Part shown: piece by piece, positions 23,405-30,372 of the stretch | Numbering within the stretch: position 1 is the first letter of the stretch | Layout: each line of letters begins with the position of its first letter | NCBI RefSeq assembly: GCF_029590555.1 | Contig: NZ_CP081001.1 | Span: forward strand, 124,001 to 188,000 | Reading direction: 5' to 3' | DNA from: Sphingobium sp. V4 | GTDB taxonomy: Bacteria; Pseudomonadota; Alphaproteobacteria; Sphingomonadales; Sphingomonadaceae | Length of the DNA: 64,000 nt | The notes under the pieces: model-generated | Seen by the model: the letters and a program-made list of their open reading frames with translations, nothing else | The model's database searches: none | Told to the model about the DNA's origin: nothing | Translations under genes and position numbers: made by a program

Positions 23405-23442
23405 GTCACGCCCGATTCTCTAGTTGTTTTGAGGAATGAACG

Positions 23443-23577
23443 ATGAAGCGCACCTATCAGCCGAGCAATCTGGTTCGGAAGCGCCGTCACGGTTTCCGCG
23501 CGCGCATGGCGACCCCCGGCGGCCGCAATGTGATCCGTGCGCGCCGTTCGCGCGGCCGCAAGAGCCTGAGCGCCTGA
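23443..23577 (+). CDS. rpmH: 50S ribosomal protein L34
   Basis: A 44-residue, very basic ribosomal protein of the large subunit. The product begins [18 protein letters not shown], continues with [20 protein letters not shown] and ends RKSLSA, which is the full L34 family pattern (KRTxQPS..RKRxHGFRxRMxTxxGRxVlxxRRxKGRxxLsA). Two ATG codons occur at 23436 and 23443; only the second is in frame with L34. GAGGAA at 23431-23436 serves as the ribosome site. It heads the conserved rpmH-rnpA-yidD-yidC gene order. Confidence 0.97.
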   Translation: MKRTYQPSNLVRKRRHGFRARMATPGGRNVIRARRSRGRKSLSA

Positions 23578-23609
23578 TCCCAACGCCCGGAAATGTCGTC
23601 GCGCCGGCC

Positions 23610-24026
23610 ATGATGGTCCGGCGCGCGGATTTTCTGGCGGCCAATCGCGGGCGTCGCGCGCCCATGCCGGGCTTCGTCCTGCTGGTGCGCGAGCGCGGCG
23701 ATGGCGATCCGGCGATGCGCTATGGCATCACGGTCACCAAAAAAGTTGGCGGCGCTGTCATCCGCAACCGGATGAAGCGCCGTTTTCGCGTCCTGGCGCG
23801 CGAATTGCTGCCGGTCCATGGCGTGGCCGGCGCCGACCATGTGCTGATCGGCCGCGACGGTGGGATCGAGCGCGACTTTTCCCTGCTCCATGCGGAACTG
23901 ACCAAGGCGCTGGGCAAGATCATGACCCGGCCGATCGATCCGCCGCGCGATTCGCGCCCGCGGAAAGGCAAGCCGCAAGCGCCGCGCAAGCCGGGGCAGG
24001 GGCCGAATCGGGAGCCGGGGCGGTGA
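23610..24026 (+). CDS. rnpA: Ribonuclease P protein component
   Basis: Protein subunit of RNase P, which matures tRNA 5' ends together with the catalytic RNA. The ATG at 23610 gives 138 residues; Met2 at 23613 is an alternative. Motifs are [13 protein letters not shown] at the N-terminus, [22 protein letters not shown] (the RNR-type signature, here with about half of it strictly conserved) and [10 protein letters not shown]. The C-terminal 25 residues are an added basic, Pro-rich tail ([17 protein letters not shown]). An open frame extends upstream through rpmH, but translation there would overlap L34 entirely. The stop overlaps the GTG of yidD (GTGA). Confidence 0.93.
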   Translation: MMVRRADFLAANRGRRAPMPGFVLLVRERGDGDPAMRYGITVTKKVGGAVIRNRMKRRFRVLARELLPVHGVAGADHVLIGRDGGIERDFSLLHAELTKALGKIMTRPIDPPRDSRPRKGKPQAPRKPGQGPNREPGR

Positions 24027-24235
24027 TCGCCCGCCTGCTCATCCTCCTCGCCCGCTTCTGGCAGCTTGGTCCCTCGCGCATTTTGCCCCCCACTTGCCGC
24101 TACGCCCCCTCCTGCTCGGAATATGCGATTCAGGCCGTGCGCAAATATGGCGCGATCAAGGGTAGCTGGCTGGGGTTCAAGCGGCTAATGCGTTGCCACC
24201 CATGGGGCGGCTCGGGCTTCGATCCCGTTCCCTAG
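24023..24235 (+). CDS. yidD: Membrane protein insertion efficiency factor YidD
   Basis: A 70-residue protein that associates with the inner membrane and assists YidC-dependent insertion. It uses a GTG start overlapping the rnpA stop. The family signature is clear: [20 protein letters not shown], then [20 protein letters not shown] and [15 protein letters not shown], with the conserved Cys residues in TCRYAPSCS and RCHPW. It lies 33 bases before yidC in the canonical order. Confidence 0.95.
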   Translation: MIARLLILLARFWQLGPSRILPPTCRYAPSCSEYAIQAVRKYGAIKGSWLGFKRLMRCHPWGGSGFDPVP

Positions 24236-24268
24236 ACACTGATGCAATGACCGCGGAGCGCAAATAGC

Positions 24269-25969
24269 GTGGACGACAAGAAGAATATCATCCTGGCGGT
24301 GCTGCTGACCGCGGCCATCCTGTTCGGCTGGCCCTATGTCTCGAACTATTTCTTCCCGGCCGCCAATCCGCCGGCGACGAAGATCGAGGGCGGCAAGACC
24401 ACGCCCGTCGCCGCGCCCGGCACCGATACGGCGGACGGCCCCGCCGTGATTCGCGACCGCGCCCTGGTGTTGAAGGACAGCCCGCGCGTCGCGATCCGCA
24501 CGCCCAAGCTCATCGGCTCGATCAACCTGAAGGGCGCGCGTATCGACGACATCGTGCTGCCGACCTACAAGGAAACGATCGACAAGGGCTCGCCCGACGT
24601 CCGCCTCTACAGCCCCTCGGGCACGCAGGACGCCTATTTCGCCGGCTTCGGCTGGCAGGGCGAGGGGCTGAAGGTGCCGACCAAGGACACGGTCTGGACC
24701 GCGCAGGGCAGCGAACTGACGCCGACCAGCCCCGTCACCCTGACGTGGAACAACGGCGCGGGCCAGCTTTTCGAAATTCTCCTGTCGGTTGACGACAATT
24801 ACATGATCTCGGCCGCGCAGAAGGTGTCGAACACGGGCGCCGGCGCCGTGGGCGTGAAGCCCTATGCCTATATCAGCCGCACCGGCATCCCCAAGGACCC
24901 CGATACCTGGACCATCCATATCGGCCCGATGGGCGTGTTCAACGGCGCCGCCAATTACGATGTGAACTACAAGGATCTGGATAAGGGGCCTTCGACCCAG
25001 AGCTTCCAGTCCAAGGGCGGCTGGATCGGTTTCACCGACAAATATTGGCTCTCCGCTCTGGTCCCCGGCAAGGACGCCGATTTCGCCGGCCAGTTCCGCA
25101 AGGGCGCCGGCACGCAATATCAGGCCGACGTCGCGCTCGGCTCGACCATGCTCGCGCCCGGCAAGGCTGCGACGCAGACGCTGCGCCTGTTCGTCGGGGC
25201 CAAGGAAGTGAAGACGCTCCAGGCCTATGAGCGCGACGGCGTCACCCTGTTCGATCGCGCGATCGACTGGGGCTGGTTCTACTGGTTCGAACAGCCGATC
25301 TTCGCGCTGCTGCACTGGCTGTTCGGAACGCTCGGCAATTTCGGTGTGGCCATCATCTGCCTGACCTTTGTGGTCCGCGCTCTGATGTTCCCCGTCGCCC
25401 AGCGCCAGTTCGCCAGCATGGCGGCGATGCGCGCGGTGCAGCCCAAGATGAAGGCGCTCCAGGAAAAATATAAGGACGACAAGCAGCAGCTCCAGATGAA
25501 GATGATGGAACTGTACAAGCAGGAGAAGGTGAATCCGCTCGCCGGCTGCCTGCCCATCTTCATCCAGATCCCGATCTTCTTCGCGCTTTACAAGGTGCTG
25601 ATGCTGACGATCGAGATGCGCCACCAGCCCTTCGTGCTGTGGATCAAGGATCTGTCCGCGCCAGATCCGCTGCATATCCTCAACCTGTTCGGCCTGCTGC
25701 CCTTCACCCCGCCGTCCTTCCTGGCGATCGGCGTGCTGGCGCTGCTGCTGGGCATTTCGATGTGGTTGCAGTTCAAGCTGAACCCGGCCCAGATGGACCC
25801 GATGCAACAGCAGGTCTTCGCGATCATGCCGTGGATGATGATGTTCATCATGGCGCCCTTCGCCGCGGGTCTGCTGGTCTACTGGATCACCAACAACTGC
25901 CTGTCGATGGCGCAGCAATGGTGGCTCTACAAGCGCCACCCCGTGCTGAACGCCGCGACGGCGAAGTGA
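24269..25969 (+). CDS. yidC: Membrane protein insertase YidC
   Basis: Inserts and folds inner-membrane proteins, alone or with SecYEG. The 566-residue protein starts with GTG at 24269, ten bases after GGAG. A first membrane helix (about residues 7-24) is followed by a large periplasmic beta-sandwich domain (about 60-330) and the conserved five-helix insertase core (about 340-560), with motifs such as YWFEQPIFALLHWLFG, MKALQEKYKDDKQQLQMKMM and NPLAGCLPIFIQIPIFFAL. The C-terminal end is short (HPVLNAATAK). A repeat-rich spacer separates it from engB. Confidence 0.96.
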   Translation: MDDKKNIILAVLLTAAILFGWPYVSNYFFPAANPPATKIEGGKTTPVAAPGTDTADGPAVIRDRALVLKDSPRVAIRTPKLIGSINLKGARIDDIVLPTYKETIDKGSPDVRLYSPSGTQDAYFAGFGWQGEGLKVPTKDTVWTAQGSELTPTSPVTLTWNNGAGQLFEILLSVDDNYMISAAQKVSNTGAGAVGVKPYAYISRTGIPKDPDTWTIHIGPMGVFNGAANYDVNYKDLDKGPSTQSFQSKGGWIGFTDKYWLSALVPGKDADFAGQFRKGAGTQYQADVALGSTMLAPGKAATQTLRLFVGAKEVKTLQAYERDGVTLFDRAIDWGWFYWFEQPIFALLHWLFGTLGNFGVAIICLTFVVRALMFPVAQRQFASMAAMRAVQPKMKALQEKYKDDKQQLQMKMMELYKQEKVNPLAGCLPIFIQIPIFFALYKVLMLTIEMRHQPFVLWIKDLSAPDPLHILNLFGLLPFTPPSFLAIGVLALLLGISMWLQFKLNPAQMDPMQQQVFAIMPWMMMFIMAPFAAGLLVYWITNNCLSMAQQWWLYKRHPVLNAATAK

Positions 25970-25973
25970 AAAT

Positions 25974-26103
25974 CATCCTCCCGCGTAAGGGGAGGTCGTA
26001 GCCCGCAAGGCTGACGGAGGGGTGTCTCGCTCTCGATGGCGGGACACCCCTCCACCATTTGCTGCGCCAATGGTCCGCCTCCCCGGCAGGGGGAGGAAGG
26101 AGA
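25974..26103. repeat. Compound palindromic repeat between yidC and engB
   Basis: Three hairpin-forming units lie together: CCTCCC/GGGAGG at about 25979-25995, an 11-pair stem GGAGGGGTGTC (26016-26026) with GACACCCCTCC (26043-26053), and CCTCCCC/GGGGAGG at about 26083-26098. The pattern resembles the REP/BIME-like elements common between sphingomonad genes. Its right edge supplies the purine-rich AAGGAG used as the engB ribosome site. Confidence 0.7.
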
Positions 26104-26109
26104 TAAGAT

Positions 26110-26757
26110 ATGACAGAAGACGAAAACACTGCCCTGATCGAGGAAGCGCGCAAGCTGTTCGCCGGCCCGATCGCCTTCCTCAAGTCCGCGCCGGACCTCA
26201 AGTTCCTGCCCGACATGGCCGTGAACGAGGTCGCCTTCGCGGGCCGCTCCAATGTCGGCAAGTCGTCGCTCCTCAATGCGCTGACCAACCGCAACGGTCT
26301 TGCCCGCACGTCCAACACGCCGGGCCGCACGCAGGAGCTCAATTTCTTCGACGTGGGCGATCCGCTGCGATTCCGCCTCGTCGACATGCCCGGCTATGGC
26401 TATGCCAAGGCGCCCAAGGACATGGTGCGCAAATGGCGCTATCTGGTGAACGACTATCTGCGCGGGCGCGCAGCCCTGAAGCGTGCGCTGGTGCTGATCG
26501 ACAGTCGCCACGGCATCAAGGATGTCGATACCGACATGCTCGACATGCTGGACGGGGCCGCGGTCAGCTACCGCATCGTCCTCACCAAGACCGACAAGAT
26601 CAAGGCGAGCGACTTGGCCGCCGTCACCCAGGCCACGGCCGAAGCGATCCGCAAGCGCCCGGCTGCCCATCCCGACATCATCGCCACGTCGAGCGAGAAG
26701 GGCATGGGCATCCCCGAACTGCGCGCCGCCGTGCTGGAAAGCGTGACGCAGGGATAA
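26110..26757 (+). CDS. engB: Ribosome biogenesis GTP-binding protein EngB (YihA/YsxC)
   Basis: TRAFAC-class GTPase needed for 50S subunit maturation. The 215-residue protein has G1 in [13 protein letters not shown] near residue 45, a switch I Thr in [14 protein letters not shown]3 in [14 protein letters not shown]4 as TKTDK, and G5 near [10 protein letters not shown]. Translation starts at the ATG at 26110, with AAGGAG seven bases upstream that belongs to the repeat island. An inverted repeat follows the stop. All nucleotide-binding motifs are intact. Confidence 0.95.
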   Translation: MTEDENTALIEEARKLFAGPIAFLKSAPDLKFLPDMAVNEVAFAGRSNVGKSSLLNALTNRNGLARTSNTPGRTQELNFFDVGDPLRFRLVDMPGYGYAKAPKDMVRKWRYLVNDYLRGRAALKRALVLIDSRHGIKDVDTDMLDMLDGAAVSYRIVLTKTDKIKASDLAAVTQATAEAIRKRPAAHPDIIATSSEKGMGIPELRAAVLESVTQG

Positions 26758-26765
26758 ACGAAAGG

Positions 26766-26841
26766 CCTTTCGTTTCGAGCCTGTCGAGCAGCGTGAAAAG
26801 CGCTTAGCGACCCGCTGCGCGATGGCGCTCGAAACGAAAGG
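26766..26841. repeat. 15-base inverted repeat after engB
   Basis: CCTTTCGTTTCGAGC at 26766-26780 is perfectly inverted as GCTCGAAACGAAAGG at 26827-26841, with 46 bases between. The left arm runs into GAGCCTGTCGA (26777-26787), the same 11-mer found inside gluQ at 49638-49648. No T-run follows, so it is more likely a dispersed palindrome, possibly with terminator activity. Confidence 0.7.
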
Positions 26842-26852
26842 ATGCTGCGCTG

Positions 26853-27257
26853 TTACGCCGCCTGCCTCTGTCCCGGCCGGCCCAGTTCCATGTCCATCAA
26901 TATCTGCACGGACCGCACCGCGCTGCAAAAGGCGCAGGCGACCGCGTCGCTGCACGCATGGACGACCGGCGCGATCCGCCTGCCCTGCAACAGGTTGATG
27001 AGCATATTCTCGTCCTCGGACAATAATGGCCCCCGGCCGGTCGCCAGCCGTCGGCCGAGCGCGGTTTCGGTCAGCGCCATCAGGCTGTCGATCGCGGGGA
27101 GCAACTGCGCCCAGCCATGATGGCCGAGCCGCGCATGGAGCCGCGCCAGCACGGGCTGGCCTGCCCGTCGTGCCGCGCTCCAGCAGCGCACGGCTTCTAG
27201 GAAGAGATAGAGCGCCGCCGGGCTATGGCGCGCGATCAGGGAAGAAGGATGCGTCAT
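26853..27257 (-). CDS. Hypothetical protein with cysteine pair
   Basis: A 134-residue cytoplasmic protein with no recognised domain. It is mainly helical: SLIARHSPAALYLFLEAVRCW, then LARLHARLGHHGWAQLLPAI and MALTETALGRRLATGRG. The stretch HACSDAVACAFCSAV near residue 108 has a CX4CX2C arrangement and HH/H residues upstream, so metal binding is possible but unproven. Third-base GC preference resembles the neighbours, supporting a real resident gene. It points away from prfB; the 275-base spacer on that side probably holds both promoters. Confidence 0.6.
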   Translation of the reverse strand: MTHPSSLIARHSPAALYLFLEAVRCWSAARRAGQPVLARLHARLGHHGWAQLLPAIDSLMALTETALGRRLATGRGPLLSEDENMLINLLQGRRIAPVVHACSDAVACAFCSAVRSVQILMDMELGRPGQRQAA

Positions 27258-27532
27258 GGGATAGCCTTTCGTGAAGCCTGTCCCCCTTGTCCGGCCGCTC
27301 GTTCTCTGCGGAACGAGTCGTGCCGCCAGTCTGTTAGGACGCTGTTATGTCCGTAAAATTTCACCGGCACAGGGGATGCGACACGGGGCGGGCGAAATTT
27401 GCGCCCGGTTGTCGTGCGCCAGCGGCTTGACGAACGGCCATTTCCTCAAGAAGGACGGCGGTTCGACAAAATCCGGGCGAGCGCCTAGATGGGATGTTCC
27501 TGCCGCCGGGCCGGAAGAGTGGAGAAGCAATC

Positions 27533-28660
27533 ATGCGCGCCGAAGCGCAGCAATATATTGACCGCATCGACGCCGCGCTGGACCTGCTGCGCCGTTTCCT
27601 CGACTGGGACCGGGCGCTGCGCCGGCTGGACGAACTGAACGCGCGCGTCGAGGATCCGACCCTGTGGAACGACCAGAAGGCCGCGCAGGAGGTGATGCGC
27701 GAACGGACCCGGCTGGACGGGGCGATCGGCGCGACCCGCCGGATCGAGCGGGAAAAGACCGACAATGCCGAACTGATCGAGATGGCCGAGGCCGAGGGCG
27801 ATGAGGACATGGTCGCCGAGGCCATTGGCGCGCTCAAGACGCTGGCCGACCGCGCCGACGAGGACAAGATCAAGGCGCTGCTGGCCGGGGAAGCCGACGC
27901 CAGCGACACCTATCTGGAAATCCACGCGGGCGCGGGCGGCACCGAAAGCCAGGACTGGGCCGAAATCCTCAGCCGCATGTATCGCCGCTGGGCCGAACGG
28001 CGCGGTTTCAAGGTGGAACTGGTCGACTATCAGGCTGGCGAAACCGCCGGCATCAAGTCGGCGACCTTCCTCATCAAGGGCGAGAATGCCTATGGCTATG
28101 CCAAGACCGAAAGCGGCGTTCACCGCCTGGTCCGCATCAGCCCCTATGACAGCGCCGCGCGCCGCCACACCAGCTTCTCGTCGGTCTGGGTCTATCCGGT
28201 GATCGACGACAATATCGATATCGAGGTCAAGGAAAGCGACCTCAAGATCGACACCTATCGCGCCTCGGGTGCCGGTGGCCAGCACGTCAACACCACCGAC
28301 TCCGCCGTCCGCATCACCCACGTCCCCTCGGGCATCATCGTGGCGTCTCAGAATGACCGGTCGCAGCACAAGAACCGCGCGACGGCCATGAACATGCTGA
28401 AGGCGCGTCTCTACGAAGCCGAACTGCGCAAGCGCGAGGAAGCGGCGTCGACCGACTATGCCGCCAAGACCGAGATCGGCTGGGGCCACCAGATCCGCTC
28501 CTATGTGCTCCAGCCCTATCAGCTGGTGAAGGATCTGCGCACCGGCGTCACCTCGACCGCGCCCGACGACGTGCTGGACGGCGCGCTCGATCCCTTCATG
28601 GCGGCCGCGCTCAGCCAGAAGGTCACGGGCGAGAAGGTCGATGTGGAGGATGTCGACTGA
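27533..28660 (+). CDS. prfB: Peptide chain release factor 2
   Basis: Recognises UGA and UAA and triggers peptide release. The ATG at 27533 gives 375 residues starting MRAEAQQYIDRID. The stop-recognition tripeptide is SPY in HRLVRISPYDSAARRHTSF (SPF in E. coli; SPY is usual in alphaproteobacteria as I recall), and the catalytic GGQ lies in ASGAGGQHVNTTDSAVR. The reading frame is continuous through RRFLDWD, the place where E. coli needs a +1 frameshift at an in-frame UGA, so that autoregulation is absent. The stop overlaps the next ATG (TGATG). Confidence 0.96.
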   Translation: MRAEAQQYIDRIDAALDLLRRFLDWDRALRRLDELNARVEDPTLWNDQKAAQEVMRERTRLDGAIGATRRIEREKTDNAELIEMAEAEGDEDMVAEAIGALKTLADRADEDKIKALLAGEADASDTYLEIHAGAGGTESQDWAEILSRMYRRWAERRGFKVELVDYQAGETAGIKSATFLIKGENAYGYAKTESGVHRLVRISPYDSAARRHTSFSSVWVYPVIDDNIDIEVKESDLKIDTYRASGAGGQHVNTTDSAVRITHVPSGIIVASQNDRSQHKNRATAMNMLKARLYEAELRKREEAASTDYAAKTEIGWGHQIRSYVLQPYQLVKDLRTGVTSTAPDDVLDGALDPFMAAALSQKVTGEKVDVEDVD

Positions 28661-29388
28661 TGGTTCGGGCGGCATTGGCGGGCGCGCTTGTCCTGCTGGC
28701 CGCCTGCGATCAGCTGACCGGCGGCAATGAGGCCGAGCGTCCCGCCGCCGCACAGGATTTTCCCCGTGCCGACCGCCCGGTCGCGCCCATCGTGTCGACC
28801 CGCTGGTCGAGCGAGGAAGCCCGCGACCGCGTCAACGAGGCGGACGACATCATGGGCCGCGCCGATGTCCGCCCCGGCATGACGGTGGCGGATCTGGGCG
28901 CAGGGGAGGGCTATTACACCGTCCGTCTGGCCGATCGCGTCGGCGCGAAGGGCCGGGTGTTGGCGGAGGATATCCTGCCCGAAGTGATCGAGGCGCTGTC
29001 GCGCCGCATCACCCGCGAGAAATGGGACAATGTCAGCGTCAAGCTGGGCGCACCCGAAGATCCCCGGCTGCCCCGGGACAGTTTCGACCGCATCTTCATG
29101 ATCCATATGTATCACGAGATTTCGGAGCCTTATGCCTTCCTCTGGCATCTCAGTCCTGCGCTGAGGAAGGATGGCGAACTGATCGTGGTCGATGCCGACC
29201 GGCCGACCGACCAGCATGGGACGCCGCCGCGCCTGCTCGCCTGTGAACTGGCCGCCATGGGCTTCCGCATGGAGGAACTGGTCCCCAAGCCCACTGCCGG
29301 CGGTTATTTTGCGCGCTTTCGGCGCGTCGCTGCGCGCCCGGACCCGGCCAGCATCGTGCCCTGCGCGCTCAACGACGGGAAAGGTTAG
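28660..29388 (+). CDS. Predicted methyltransferase with lipoprotein signal
   Basis: A 242-residue protein combining a lipoprotein-type signal (LAGALVLLAACDQ, Cys near residue 16) with a class I SAM-dependent methyltransferase fold. The SAM-binding motif I is VADLGAGEGYYTVRLADRVG, followed by an acidic residue in AEDILPEV, and motif IV/post-I in FDRIFMIHMYHEI. The family resembles exported predicted methyltransferases (COG4798-like). The export signal is odd, since SAM is cytoplasmic. It may be wrongly predicted as lipoprotein or may have a non-methyltransferase role. ATG overlaps the prfB stop by one base. Confidence 0.8.
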   Translation: MVRAALAGALVLLAACDQLTGGNEAERPAAAQDFPRADRPVAPIVSTRWSSEEARDRVNEADDIMGRADVRPGMTVADLGAGEGYYTVRLADRVGAKGRVLAEDILPEVIEALSRRITREKWDNVSVKLGAPEDPRLPRDSFDRIFMIHMYHEISEPYAFLWHLSPALRKDGELIVVDADRPTDQHGTPPRLLACELAAMGFRMEELVPKPTAGGYFARFRRVAARPDPASIVPCALNDGKG

Positions 29389-29540
29389 CGGCCTCGCCGC
29401 CACCGCCGGAACAGCGACAGGCCCAGTATTCCGCTTCCCACCACCGCCGCGATCGCCCCGCCTGCGGACGCCAGCGCCCAGGCGCCGGCTACGAGCAGGC
29501 CCGTCAGGAAATCGACGATGATGAGGGTCAGGTGTATCAT
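29385..29540 (-). CDS. 51-residue membrane protein (short ORF)
   Basis: A short open frame of 51 codons plus TAA. It reads MIHLTLIIVDFLTGLLVAGA, then WALASAGGAIAAVVGSGILG and LSLFRRWRRGR: two short hydrophobic helices split by a Gly/Ala turn, with a strongly basic C-terminus, a pattern that is hard to get by chance. It starts 18 bases after the XpaC-like gene in the same direction, and its stop overlaps the methyltransferase stop on the other strand. The ribosome site is weak (GGAA right before ATG). Probably the last gene of the TelA operon; function unknown. Confidence 0.5.
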   Translation of the reverse strand: MIHLTLIIVDFLTGLLVAGAWALASAGGAIAAVVGSGILGLSLFRRWRRGR

Positions 29541-29558
29541 TTCCGGAACAAGACGGCA

Positions 29559-30269
29559 CTAATGGCCGAGTTCCTTGGCTTCCTGATATTTCAGTTCCAG
29601 AAACCGGTTCTGCGTCGCCAGCTTGTCGAGGTCGCCGCTGGCCAGAGTCTCGCTCATGCGCGCAATTTCGGCGTCGATGACGCCCAGCCCCTCGACCAGT
29701 TGCTTTTCGGGCACGCGGCCGTTGCGCTCCTCGCGCCGCAGCGGTTCGGGAATCGACTGATAGCCGGTGACGAGTTCGGGCAGATGGTCCGACAGCAGCC
29801 GGCGGATTTCCAACGCAGCCGGCTCCTGTTCGCCCAGTCGCTCCAGTTGCGGCGCCAGCGTCTCCAGCCGCACCCCGATGCTGTCCACCAGCGTGACGGC
29901 CGGAGCGGGCAGCGCCTTGCGCTGGTTCTCCAGCCAGATTTCGGTCTTGAGCGGCAGGGCGGCGAGTTCGGTCGCGGCGAGCGTTTCCGTCTTCACCCGG
30001 CTTTCCGTCGGCATGAGCGCGATCAGCAGCACCGCCGCGATCATCACGCCCAGCGCGATCATCACGCCGGTAATGCCCAGCGGCAGGATGAAGCCCGCCA
30101 CCGCGCTGCCAAGTACCACAGCCAGCACCGCCCAGAAGGCATATTTGACCTTGCGCATCAGCCCGGCATTGCGCCGCTGGCGCGCGCGCGCCGACAGGCT
30201 GCGCCCGCGATCGCTATGGCGACGCAGCACCGCCTCGGCATCTGCCAGCACGCGTTCGGACCGGCTCAC
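29559..30269 (-). CDS. XpaC-like membrane protein, TelA partner
   Basis: A 236-residue protein starting with GTG at 30269, eight bases after GGAGG. After a basic N-terminal segment (SVSR-type, residues 1-38) come two membrane helices (about 42-62 and 66-86), then a long helical, probably coiled-coil domain (about 95-236). In many bacteria such a two-helix/coiled-coil protein (XpaC, once linked to chloroindolyl phosphate hydrolysis) is encoded beside TelA, as here. Assignment is based on architecture and context more than on motifs. It is downstream of telA on the same strand, separated by about 100 bases that contain a 34-codon ORF. Confidence 0.65.
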   Translation of the reverse strand: MSRSERVLADAEAVLRRHSDRGRSLSARARQRRNAGLMRKVKYAFWAVLAVVLGSAVAGFILPLGITGVMIALGVMIAAVLLIALMPTESRVKTETLAATELAALPLKTEIWLENQRKALPAPAVTLVDSIGVRLETLAPQLERLGEQEPAALEIRRLLSDHLPELVTGYQSIPEPLRREERNGRVPEKQLVEGLGVIDAEIARMSETLASGDLDKLATQNRFLELKYQEAKELGH

Positions 30270-30372
30270 AGCATCCGCCTCCGTTTGCTTCTCATGTATC
30301 GATAAGCGGCTGGCGCCGTGCCTGCGTTGCTCGACTGCGCCCGAAACGAGCCGATGATGCCGGCGATCATCT

